This document shows, one piece after another, positions 1 through 6,724 of a DNA stretch of 44,131 bases. Source of the stretch: JAADEM01 sp965371855 (GTDB taxonomy: Bacteria; Bacteroidota; Bacteroidia; Bacteroidales; Marinilabiliaceae); NCBI GenBank assembly GCA_965371855.1, contig CBDUZZ010000037.1, positions 1 to 44,131 on the forward strand, written 5' to 3'. A program made the position numbers and the translations under genes. The notes under the pieces are model-generated. The model had not been told where the DNA came from, did no database searches, and saw nothing but the letters and a program-made list of their open reading frames with translations. How positions within the stretch are numbered: the stretch's first letter is position 1; each line of letters opens with the position of its first letter.

Positions 1-2
1 GT

Positions 3-272
3 CACAGAGGATATTTTCTTATGTGTCCTTATATGTCTTATATGGTTCAAGGCTTCTTATGCAATAATCGTGTAAGAAGAAGAAACTACATTGCCCATCA
101 GGGATTTGAATTATTAAATGGCCTTGGTTTTCTCATGTCAGACGAACAAGTTCATGAACTACTTGCCAGAAAAACTAATATCCGAAGGTATAGATACAAA
201 AGTCCCATGGCTCTACGACTTCAAACTATCATACTCAAAAGTTGTATTAGTAGAGGAATCAATTGTGTTTAG
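3..272 (+). CDS. Unrecognised reading frame open to the left edge
   Basis: One frame is open from the first bases to a stop at 272. Its middle reads like protein (HQGFELLNGLGFLMSDEQ), but the part after about 180 is basic and looks out of frame. A second frame, from an ATG at 118 to a stop at 285, gives a more natural C-terminal half (LPEKLISEGIDTKVPWLYDF). This could be the 3' end of one gene broken by a frameshift, or chance frames in intergenic DNA. I recognise no family and see no ribosome binding site. The gap up to the next gene at 340 holds nothing else visible. Confidence 0.2.
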   Translation, partial: HRGYFLMCPYMSYMVQGFLCNNRVRRRNYIAHQGFELLNGLGFLMSDEQVHELLARKTNIRRYRYKSPMALRLQTIILKSCISRGINCV

Positions 273-339
273 TAGCTCAAAATAATAATTAGCCATTTGA
301 GTTCGAAATAACTTTGTTTTTGATGGCTATGGACGGATA

Positions 340-1311
340 TCAGAATCTAAGGTAAACTGAAATTGTTCCCCAGCCATGATGCTCCCCGTCTTTAAATTCG
401 GGTGTTTTCCATATAGCATGCATTTTTACACCAACAAACTTATACGATATTTGAAAACCACCTGTGAATTCACCAACCAGATTATTAATGTCTTTCAATT
501 CAAAATGGGTATTGTGTTCAGGAGGTGGTATTATGCCACCCATTAATGTGGCATTGTAAGCTACTGCCACGGTACTGCCACCGGCAAAGATAAAAAACTG
601 AAAATTCTTATTCTCCTCATACGTTTTGTTACTCAGGTTATATCCTTTAAAATAGTCGTTAATATGTCCAAGTCTGATAGTTGCCCCCACAAGAAGATCA
701 TCGTGAATATTTCCAAGACGCAGCCTCGAATTGACATTAAATTCAAAGACACCCGGAATTGAAAGTAGCCCTTTTTCAATAATAGCGTTATAGTTGATGT
801 ATGGGCGGTTTTCGATTTGAAAATCCCATCCAAGAGGAAAACCCAAATCAAGCCAATCGTGAATTATTTGCTGTGCTTGTCTGGCACCGGCAAGTGGTCC
901 CAATAACCCGATGTCTAATTGGTTGGTAAAACGTATTCTCTTTTCCGGTATTGATGATACCATGAATGAGCGCAAAAACAGGGTTCCTGCATAAGGATGG
1001 TCAACGGTGTTTAACAGGGTGTCGGCAATATCTTTGGGGGTGTAAATTTCCTGGATTACTCCAATTCCATAATAGTAATCAGCATTTTTAAGTTGAAAAA
1101 GAATGTGGTTTGCCGGGTTTTTGCGTAAACCCGGAGCAAGGTAAAAAAGATGGGCTCCTTGTGTGTAATAGAAATCGCGAAACAGAAACATGTCGTTGTC
1201 CCAATCAAGAAAGAATTCTTTGTGCTGGGTAAATTTTAGGCTATCCAGTTTTTTCGCATTTGAAAGAACCGGAATTGTAAGAATTGTTATTAAAAGAAGA
1301 ACTATTTTCAA
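340..1311 (-). CDS. LpxR-like lipid A deacylase family outer membrane protein (DUF2219)
   Basis: 323 residues with an N-terminal signal peptide (about residues 1-19, ending LSNA) and a body of alternating short strands ending in an aromatic strand (ISVYLRF), as expected for an outer-membrane beta-barrel. Features typical of the LpxR/DUF2219 family are visible: an early DNDMF segment followed by YTQGAHLFY, the HPYAGTLFLRS segment, and GPLAGARQAQQIIHDWL. LpxR of Salmonella removes the 3'-acyloxyacyl chain of lipid A and works in the outer membrane. The same reaction here is inferred from family alone; many Bacteroidota members are uncharacterised. It lies 34 bp downstream of the serine hydrolase gene on the same strand and could be co-transcribed with it. 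Confidence 0.75.
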   Translation of the reverse strand: MKIVLLLITILTIPVLSNAKKLDSLKFTQHKEFFLDWDNDMFLFRDFYYTQGAHLFYLAPGLRKNPANHILFQLKNADYYYGIGVIQEIYTPKDIADTLLNTVDHPYAGTLFLRSFMVSSIPEKRIRFTNQLDIGLLGPLAGARQAQQIIHDWLDLGFPLGWDFQIENRPYINYNAIIEKGLLSIPGVFEFNVNSRLRLGNIHDDLLVGATIRLGHINDYFKGYNLSNKTYEENKNFQFFIFAGGSTVAVAYNATLMGGIIPPPEHNTHFELKDINNLVGEFTGGFQISYKFVGVKMHAIWKTPEFKDGEHHGWGTISVYLRF

Positions 1312-1345
1312 AATTTGAATTGCATTATTCTGTTTATCTTGAAAA

Positions 1346-2500
1346 TTACTCCAGTAGTTTCATTCCCTCTTCAAGATAAATTTTGCCATCACAGTAGTGA
1401 TATTCAATTTTGGCTTTAGTTCGATTGTGACCTAACCGTACAATAATTGCGTTTTTTTCAGGTATAGCAAATATGTATTGCCCGAGAATACCTCTTGCAT
1501 AAGGGATATATTTACCGTCCGATTTTATTATCCACCACTGGTAGCCATAAAAGTCAAGAGGTTTGTTTTCATCATCCAGCAGGTATCTTGCAGGAGTTGT
1601 TGCTTCGGTGATGTATTTTTCAGAGATAACCTGTTTGTTACCAAATCGTCCTTTGTTCAGGATAAGTTTTCCGAATCGAGCAAAATCACGAGCATTACTG
1701 TTAAAGCAGCAGTATGCTTTTTCCAAACCGTCTTTTTTATCCAGACACCACATGGCATCATACTCTGCACCTATCGGCTGCCACAGTTTTTCTGATGCAT
1801 AATCGCTTAATGATTTACCGGTGGCTGCTTTTACTATAAGTGACAGCAGTTGAGTGTCACCACTTTTATAATTAAAATATTTTCCAGGTTGTTCAACAAC
1901 ATGGAGCTTTTCAGCTAACCCTTGCAGGTCATTGCCGTAGTAGGCTTGGGTTGTCATGCTCATTGGGCTGCTATAACTCTCATCCCAGTTGCTGCCTGAG
2001 CTCATTGTAAGAAGGTTGCGGATTGTCAACTCTTTGCTTTTTCCTTGGTTCAGATGAGGTATATATTTGTAAACAGGATCATCAACCGATTTTATTTTGC
2101 CCTCGTCAATTGCAGCTCCAATAAGTAATGATACGAAACTTTTGGCCATGGAGAATGAATTTGAGTATGATTCAGGACCGTAACCTTCCCAGTACTCTTC
2201 ATACAACAGGCTGTCGTTTTGTATTATTAGGTATGCAATAGATTTGTAGTGTTCGAGAGTGTCGCGCAGTGTTTGTGATAACTCTTTGCTGTTATAACTC
2301 TTTGCTTTAGCCCAGGGAATGGGGGTGGGGGATGCTTTTACTACTCTGTTTTCAAAAATTTTATAGTCATCTATTCCCGGATGCCAATAGGTTAGAGCTT
2401 GTCTTAAATAGTATGGAGTAAAAAACCATGCGATAGAAATTATTATTACAACAGTAAGGACGGTTTTTATCCTTTTGGAGTTGGTGTTTTTATTATTCAT
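1346..2500 (-). CDS. Membrane-anchored serine hydrolase, class C beta-lactamase / NylB-EstB-like fold
   Basis: 384 residues. A hydrophobic segment at about 14-30 probably anchors the protein in the inner membrane with the catalytic domain outside. The SxxK nucleophile motif is S117-M-A-K120 in NSFSMAKSF, and the second motif is Tyr-x-Ser at Y211-K-S213 in YFNYKSGDTQ. Both are typical of the beta-lactamase-fold esterases and carboxypeptidases grouped in PF00144. The C-terminal third motif is not a clear KTG or HxG; GILGQY occupies that region, as in 6-aminohexanoate-hydrolase-like members. Substrate cannot be told from sequence: peptidase, esterase or amidase are all open. A beta-lactam resistance role is not supported. 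Confidence 0.75.
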   Translation of the reverse strand: MNNKNTNSKRIKTVLTVVIIISIAWFFTPYYLRQALTYWHPGIDDYKIFENRVVKASPTPIPWAKAKSYNSKELSQTLRDTLEHYKSIAYLIIQNDSLLYEEYWEGYGPESYSNSFSMAKSFVSLLIGAAIDEGKIKSVDDPVYKYIPHLNQGKSKELTIRNLLTMSSGSNWDESYSSPMSMTTQAYYGNDLQGLAEKLHVVEQPGKYFNYKSGDTQLLSLIVKAATGKSLSDYASEKLWQPIGAEYDAMWCLDKKDGLEKAYCCFNSNARDFARFGKLILNKGRFGNKQVISEKYITEATTPARYLLDDENKPLDFYGYQWWIIKSDGKYIPYARGILGQYIFAIPEKNAIIVRLGHNRTKAKIEYHYCDGKIYLEEGMKLLE

Positions 2501-2612
2501 AATACAGCAGAATGAAATTTTTATTAAAGTAAATATAATGATTTTTTCTGTTTATACTTCAGTTAGTGAAGTTAATGAATAATAATATGGATATGTGTTA
2601 ATGGCTAAGATG

Positions 2613-2969
2613 TTATTCCGGCTTCCACTCCCTGGTATAAATGAATTTTGGAAAAGCTTTAGGTTTATAAATAGACCTGTTGCTGAGTGAGCGCAAGCAC
2701 TCTTGTATTCCTTCGGGCAGACTGGGGTGAGGATAAAATATATTTAGGGCATCTTCTATACTTGAGCCTTTACTGCCTATGGTAATACCGATGTTTTCCA
2801 ATCCTAAACCATTAGTGTTAAGCTCCCTTCCAATGGCAATAAGGGCAACGTCGACTTCAAAAACCTTGCTATATCCCTTGATAACTAAAGAAAAGGCAGA
2901 CTTTTTATCAGAAATAGATTTGTTAATTATTTTGATTGTTTTTTTTATATGATGATACATGTCTGCCAA
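2613..2969 (-). pseudogene. Remnant of a dihydrolipoamide dehydrogenase (lpd) gene with internal deletion
   Basis: The 118-codon frame joins two pieces that lie far apart in lipoamide dehydrogenase. Residues about 10-65 resemble the end of the NAD-binding domain (FEVDVALIAIGRELNTNGLG, then LENIGI). Residues about 73-118 resemble the dimerisation-domain tail (IFYPHPSLPEGIQECL). The FAD domain, the redox-active cysteines, most of the NAD domain and roughly 100 residues between the two pieces are absent. The first 16 codons overlap the end of glsB in another frame, so the true remnant probably starts near 2922. It cannot be an active enzyme. An unrelated intact small gene is less likely, given the HPSL and AIGR signatures. 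Confidence 0.6.
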
Positions 2970-3873
2970 TCTTTTGTGAATAAAGGTCTTTGATAATGAT
3001 AAGAATACCTGTCTCTTCTACATCTCCAAACCGGTCGTTAATGGCAGTGCCAAAAGTCTTCATTGAAGGAGAAAGACCCATATAAGCATTTATCAGAGGA
3101 GGTATGTTCTCTCCCAGAGTCCTTACTTTTTTACTTAATATCTTATAATCTTCTTCAAAACTATTTCCTGAAAATATTTCTTGTAACTGTTTATTAGTAA
3201 AGGATATTTTTACCGGTGTATGAGGGTGTACGAGGTTTTCTTTATCTCTGAAATATATTTTCATAAAACCGAGAATATAGTCTCTTGCCTCCTGATTGAA
3301 GTGTGTGTACATAGTAACTTTCCCAAAAAAATATTTCATATCGGGATAGTGAATTATCAATGTTCCCAAACCGTCCCATAGGTTATCAAGTGCGTACAGG
3401 CTTTTTGCACCGGCTTTACTTGACTGGTACTGCGGTTGTACAAAAGAGCGTCCCAACTCAATGGTATGAGGCAAGACTTCATTAATGAATTTATCAGACA
3501 GATGAAACAGTCGTGAAGTGGCCAATACAACTTCGCCTTTTTCGTTTTTAGGAAGGTTGTCACCCAACAAATAACGATATCCACCAAGTATCTCTTGCTC
3601 CTCCGAATCCCAAACAATAAGTTGACGGTATGGTGTTTCTGCTACATCATAGTCATCAATATCTGTAGGCTTACCAGTACCACCACCGGCCAGTCTGAAG
3701 GTAATCTCTCTTAGCCGGCCTACCTCTTGCATCAGAGCAGGGGCATCGTGTGCAGTAAAGTCGTATATCTCGTTGTTCCCCTTATTCGTTTTACGAACAA
3801 ATAATTTTTCTGTTAATTCAGCCAGTATTTTCTTTTTGGGAACAGGTTGTATTACAGGTTTAGATTTACTCAT
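2923..3873 (-). CDS. glsB: GlsB-like N-acyltransferase (OlsB/hemolysin-type GNAT) for glycine lipid synthesis
   Basis: 316 residues of the ornithine-lipid N-acyltransferase (OlsB) / 'hemolysin' acyltransferase family. The GNAT-like core spans roughly residues 40-230 and contains EVGRLREITFRLAGGGTG and ELGRSFVQPQYQ, typical of this family. In Bacteroides thetaiotaomicron, GlsB N-acylates glycine with a 3-hydroxyacyl chain from ACP and GlsA then adds the second acyl chain, giving glycine lipids. The assignment rests on family plus adjacency to the PlsC-like gene 23 bp upstream; glycine as substrate is inferred and ornithine or serine lipids are possible. A TAACTTTG element overlapping the glsA stop codon may give this gene its own promoter. 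Cytoplasmic, membrane-associated. Confidence 0.75.
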   Translation of the reverse strand: MSKSKPVIQPVPKKKILAELTEKLFVRKTNKGNNEIYDFTAHDAPALMQEVGRLREITFRLAGGGTGKPTDIDDYDVAETPYRQLIVWDSEEQEILGGYRYLLGDNLPKNEKGEVVLATSRLFHLSDKFINEVLPHTIELGRSFVQPQYQSSKAGAKSLYALDNLWDGLGTLIIHYPDMKYFFGKVTMYTHFNQEARDYILGFMKIYFRDKENLVHPHTPVKISFTNKQLQEIFSGNSFEEDYKILSKKVRTLGENIPPLINAYMGLSPSMKTFGTAINDRFGDVEETGILIIIKDLYSQKIGRHVSSYKKNNQNN

Positions 3874-3891
3874 TTGCTTTCATGTTTTAGA

Positions 3892-3899
3892 CAAAGTTA
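3892..3899 (-). promoter_or_regulatory. Candidate -7 promoter element for glsB
   Basis: On the minus strand this reads TAACTTTG, an exact match to the Bacteroidota -7 consensus TAnnTTTG, 18 bases before the glsB ATG and overlapping the glsA stop codon. No well-placed -33 TTG is seen, so it may be weak or fortuitous. Confidence 0.35.
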
Positions 3900-4736
3900 A
3901 TCGTTTTTTGCCAAGTTGTAGGTTAGTTTTTTGATTTTTTGAGCCCAATCTTCCGGTTTGAGCCCATTATTGAGTTCTTCCCATTTTACCGGTTGGCCAA
4001 ATTTAATGTTTATATCATTGGTAACGCTTTTAAAAAGCTCATTGGGTAAAAATAACATTTCAATATTTGCCTTGAGACTCATCTTTTTTCTGAGATTGGC
4101 CAGATTATAAAAGAAATTGCTGTTTTGTCCGGATATATATACAGGAACGATATCACGTTTATGTTGAATAGCTTTTTTAATGAAGTTATGTTTCCATTCC
4201 AGGTCTGTTATTTTACCTTTTATCTTTCTGCTCACCAACCCTGCCGGGAACATCAGTATCTGACTGTTTGAAGCGTATGCTTCTTCCAGCAGTCTGACAG
4301 CTTCCCGCCCTTGTACTCCATGTTTGTTGATAGGTACGAAATGTGATTTTAAGTTTTTAAGATTTAAAAGAATATCGTTTACAGGGAATAAAACATGCGG
4401 AAATCGTTTGCCAACCTCAGTTAGAAATGCCATACCGTCCAGGCCGCCAAGGGGATGGTTGGATGCAAAAACATAACGGTTTCCTAAAGGTATATTTTCA
4501 AGACCGTATGATGTTGTGCTTCTTGAAAACTCATTTGTTATTGCTTGTGCAAATTTCAAACCTTCTTTGTGTTTGTTGCGGTTTATAACATCGTTTATCC
4601 CATCCTGATGAACGATACGCTTAAGAATTGAAATCAAGAATTTAGGAATGTATTTGTATAGTTTTGAGTTCTTTGATTCAAAAACATTATCAATGTCAAT
4701 AAACTTATCTTTCTCTACGGATTTTGGTGATGTCAT
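3897..4736 (-). CDS. glsA: GlsA-like O-acyltransferase (PlsC / lysophospholipid acyltransferase family)
   Basis: 279 residues. The acyltransferase motif I region reads ASNHPLGGLDGMA, with H94 and D100 as the candidate catalytic pair. Motif III reads MFPAGLVSRK where PlsC has FPEG. Classical PlsC has H-x4-D; here five residues separate His and Asp. The partner gene glsB lies 23 bp downstream. Together they match the two-gene glycine-lipid pathway of Bacteroides, in which GlsA adds the fatty acid to the hydroxyl of the N-acylated amino acid. It lacks a clear membrane span and is probably a peripheral inner-membrane protein. A general lysophosphatidate acyltransferase role is the alternative, but the neighbour argues against it. 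Divergent from mraZ. Confidence 0.75.
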   Translation of the reverse strand: MTSPKSVEKDKFIDIDNVFESKNSKLYKYIPKFLISILKRIVHQDGINDVINRNKHKEGLKFAQAITNEFSRSTTSYGLENIPLGNRYVFASNHPLGGLDGMAFLTEVGKRFPHVLFPVNDILLNLKNLKSHFVPINKHGVQGREAVRLLEEAYASNSQILMFPAGLVSRKIKGKITDLEWKHNFIKKAIQHKRDIVPVYISGQNSNFFYNLANLRKKMSLKANIEMLFLPNELFKSVTNDINIKFGQPVKWEELNNGLKPEDWAQKIKKLTYNLAKND

Positions 4737-4876
4737 AATATTTTCCTTGTATGCAAACTGTTAAAAATACTCTTTTTTATTCAAGATATCAAGTAAAGAA
4801 AAAAAAGTCAAAAGCAGTGTTTTTATTATTAAAAATTACGGTTTGTGTAATCTTTTTTGAAAAAAAAGTTTTCAAC

Positions 4877-4916
4877 AAGTGGAATAAAGTGGTGTAAAAT
4901 GGTTGATAGTGGTTTG
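4877..4916 (+). promoter_or_regulatory. Probable MraZ operator: four direct repeats with exact 10-bp period
   Basis: Four copies of a hexamer lie one helical turn apart: AAGTGG at 4877-4882, AAGTGG at 4887-4892, AAATGG at 4897-4902 and TAGTGG at 4907-4912. They sit just upstream of mraZ. MraZ proteins of E. coli and Mollicutes bind tandem repeats upstream of their own operon (TGGGN-type and AAAGTG-type, also spaced 10 bp), so autoregulation of the dcw cluster by the encoded MraZ is the natural reading. The repeats are seen directly; protein binding is inferred. Confidence 0.7.
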
Positions 4917-4931
4917 AAAAATTGCTACTTT

Positions 4932-4940
4932 TACCTTTTG
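4932..4940 (+). promoter_or_regulatory. Candidate -7 region for mraZ/dcw transcription
   Basis: TACCTTTTG resembles TAnnTTTG with one extra T and lies 15 bases before the chosen mraZ ATG at 4956, directly after the operator repeats. A TTTG at 4913-4916 is spaced only 15 bases upstream, shorter than usual, so the promoter call is tentative. Confidence 0.35.
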
Positions 4941-4955
4941 ATAAAAACTGATACT

Positions 4956-5423
4956 ATGGCAGCGTTTATAGGTGACTTCTCATGTAAGCTTGACGCAAAA
5001 GGGCGGATTGTACTACCGGCACCATTTAAGAAGATAATGGTGAGTAACGGAAGTGACCGTTTTGTTGTGCGTAAGGACTTGTTTGAAAACTGCCTGATAT
5101 TAACACCTTTTAACCAATGGGAGAGTGAACTGGGAAAAATCAGATACAGGTTAAATGCATATAATCGTGATCATAACAAGTTTATCAGGGCATTTTTTAA
5201 GGGGTTGGCTGAAGTGAGTTTCGATGGTAATGGAAGGATTTTAATACCCCGTAAGTTAAAAGAGCAGGTTGGTGCAGATTCCGAAGTTGTTTTGGTTGGT
5301 GTTGATAGCCATGTTGAGATATGGGATAGTAAAGAGTTTGGGATATTAGAAATTGAACCTAAGGAACTGGGACAGCTGGCAGAAAAGATTTTGGGAAATG
5401 ATGACGGTATTTTGCCGGATTAG
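4956..5423 (+). CDS. mraZ: MraZ transcriptional regulator of the division/cell-wall cluster
   Basis: 155 residues from the ATG at 4956. A longer in-frame start at 4857 would add 33 residues not found in the family and would run through the operator repeats and promoter, so I reject it. Two SpoVT-AbrB-like halves are visible: KLDAKGRIVLPAPFK at about residues 11-25 and FDGNGRILIPRKLKE at about 89-103, as in all MraZ proteins, which form a ring and bind DNA repeats. First gene of the dcw operon, 12 bp before rsmH. The candidate operator of four 10-bp repeats immediately upstream suggests that it regulates its own operon. Length and motifs are normal. Confidence 0.95.
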   Translation: MAAFIGDFSCKLDAKGRIVLPAPFKKIMVSNGSDRFVVRKDLFENCLILTPFNQWESELGKIRYRLNAYNRDHNKFIRAFFKGLAEVSFDGNGRILIPRKLKEQVGADSEVVLVGVDSHVEIWDSKEFGILEIEPKELGQLAEKILGNDDGILPD

Positions 5424-5435
5424 AATTGAAATATA

Positions 5436-6341
5436 ATGGGTGAACAGTATCATATACCTGTTTTGTTGAAAGAGTCAGTTGACGGGCTTAATATAAAGGC
5501 CGGTGGAACATATGTTGATCTTACATTCGGAGGGGGAGGGCACAGTAGAGAAATACTTAAACATATAGGAAACGGTAAATTGATTGTTTTTGATCAGGAT
5601 GAGGATGCTTATAAAAACAGGCCTGATGATGCCCGAGTTACGTTTGTCAGACACAATTTCAGATATCTGACCAATTTTTTGAGATACCTGGGAATAGAGA
5701 AAGTTGATGGCATACTGGGGGATCTCGGCGTTTCGTCCCATCATTTTGATGAGCCGGAAAGAGGGTTCTCATTTCGTTTTAAGGGGGCTTTGGATATGCG
5801 GATGAATAGTGCTGTAACAAAAGATGCAGCTTACGTTCTGAACCACTATGAAGGAGATGAACTGAAACGGATATTTTATAATTACGGAGAAATAAAAAAT
5901 GCAGGCAGACTTGTTCGGGAGATCGTTTCTCACAGGTGTCACAATTTATTTGAATATACAGATGATTTAAAGGAAGTAGCCGAAAAGGTTGCTCCAAAAA
6001 AAGATATTTCGAAGTTTCTGGCAAAAGTTTTTCAGGCTTTGCGTATTGAAGTGAATCAGGAGATGGCTGTTTTGGAGGAAGCACTGACTCAGTGTCCGGG
6101 AGTTCTGAAAAAAAATGGACGGTTAGTAATAATATCATATCATAGCCTTGAAGACCGGCTTGTGAAGAATTTTATTAAAACAGGTGATTGCAGAAGATCA
6201 CAGATTGAAACAGATATATTTGGTAATGCAGACGTTCCGCTGAAGGCGATAAACAGAAAAGTTATTATTCCTGCAGAGGATGAGATTGAAAAAAATAACA
6301 GGGCAAGAAGTGCGAAACTTAGAATAGCTGAGAGAATATGA
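5436..6341 (+). CDS. rsmH: 16S rRNA (cytosine-1402-N4)-methyltransferase RsmH
   Basis: 301 residues, normal length. It methylates N4 of C1402 in the decoding centre of 16S rRNA using S-adenosylmethionine. The SAM-binding segment YVDLTFGGGGHSREIL lies at about residues 26-41, followed by GILGDLGVSSHHFD, RGFSFRFKGALDMRM, and the C-terminal FQALRIEVNQE and ISYHSLEDRLVK motifs that identify this family (formerly MraW). The gene follows mraZ by 12 bp and its stop overlaps the ftsL start by 4 bp (ATGA arrangement), so translational coupling is likely. Cytoplasmic. Confidence 0.97.
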   Translation: MGEQYHIPVLLKESVDGLNIKAGGTYVDLTFGGGGHSREILKHIGNGKLIVFDQDEDAYKNRPDDARVTFVRHNFRYLTNFLRYLGIEKVDGILGDLGVSSHHFDEPERGFSFRFKGALDMRMNSAVTKDAAYVLNHYEGDELKRIFYNYGEIKNAGRLVREIVSHRCHNLFEYTDDLKEVAEKVAPKKDISKFLAKVFQALRIEVNQEMAVLEEALTQCPGVLKKNGRLVIISYHSLEDRLVKNFIKTGDCRRSQIETDIFGNADVPLKAINRKVIIPAEDEIEKNNRARSAKLRIAERI

Positions 6342-6715
6342 AAAAAATGTTTCAGTTTAAAGAGTTTGTTAATTCCAGTGAAGAACTCAGGGAGCTTAAA
6401 GGGGTTACTTTTAAGGATTTTATTAATGGGCGGTTACTTACGAAAAGGTTTGTAACAGATCAGGGTTTTTTTATTTTCTTTTTGGCTTTTTTGGGAATGA
6501 TTTATATCAATAATCATTACAAAGTTGAGAGTTTGCAGAAAGAGTTGTACACATTAAGTAGAGAGGTTAAGGAGTTGAGATATGAAGCCGTCACAACATC
6601 TTCAGAGCTTATGTCAATGAGCAAACAAAGTGAGGTTTTCGAGAAAGTGAGAGCCCGTGGGATTGAATTGGAGGAGTTGACTGATCCTCCAAGATTATTA
6701 TATGTGTCAAAATAA
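6338..6715 (+). CDS. ftsL: FtsL-like cell division protein (Bacteroidota FtsL_2 type)
   Basis: 125 residues: a cytoplasmic N-terminal stretch of about 42 residues, one membrane span (QGFFIFFLAFLGMIYI, about 43-58), then a periplasmic coiled-coil-like segment rich in Leu and Glu (KVESLQKELYTLSREVKELR). This architecture and its place between rsmH and ftsI identify the FtsL subunit, which in other bacteria forms a complex with FtsB/DivIC and FtsQ and activates FtsW-FtsI. Sequence similarity to proteobacterial FtsL is low, as is usual for Bacteroidota. It overlaps rsmH by 4 bp and is 9 bp from ftsI. Confidence 0.8.
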   Translation: MKKMFQFKEFVNSSEELRELKGVTFKDFINGRLLTKRFVTDQGFFIFFLAFLGMIYINNHYKVESLQKELYTLSREVKELRYEAVTTSSELMSMSKQSEVFEKVRARGIELEELTDPPRLLYVSK

Positions 6716-6724
6716 CACATTACG

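Noticed and set aside
1346..2500. Beta-lactamase resistance gene
   Set aside because: The SxxK and YxS motifs show only the fold; the membrane anchor and the NylB/EstB-like third motif do not support a true class C beta-lactamase.
4857..4955. N-terminal extension of mraZ by 33 codons
   Set aside because: It covers the four operator repeats and the candidate promoter, and MraZ proteins start at the MxxFxGxF segment encoded from 4956.
5475..6138. Long antisense frames inside rsmH (and similar ones inside murE, gltX, nrdJ and mfd)
   Set aside because: They are shadows of strongly conserved genes on the other strand, with no family resemblance or start signals.
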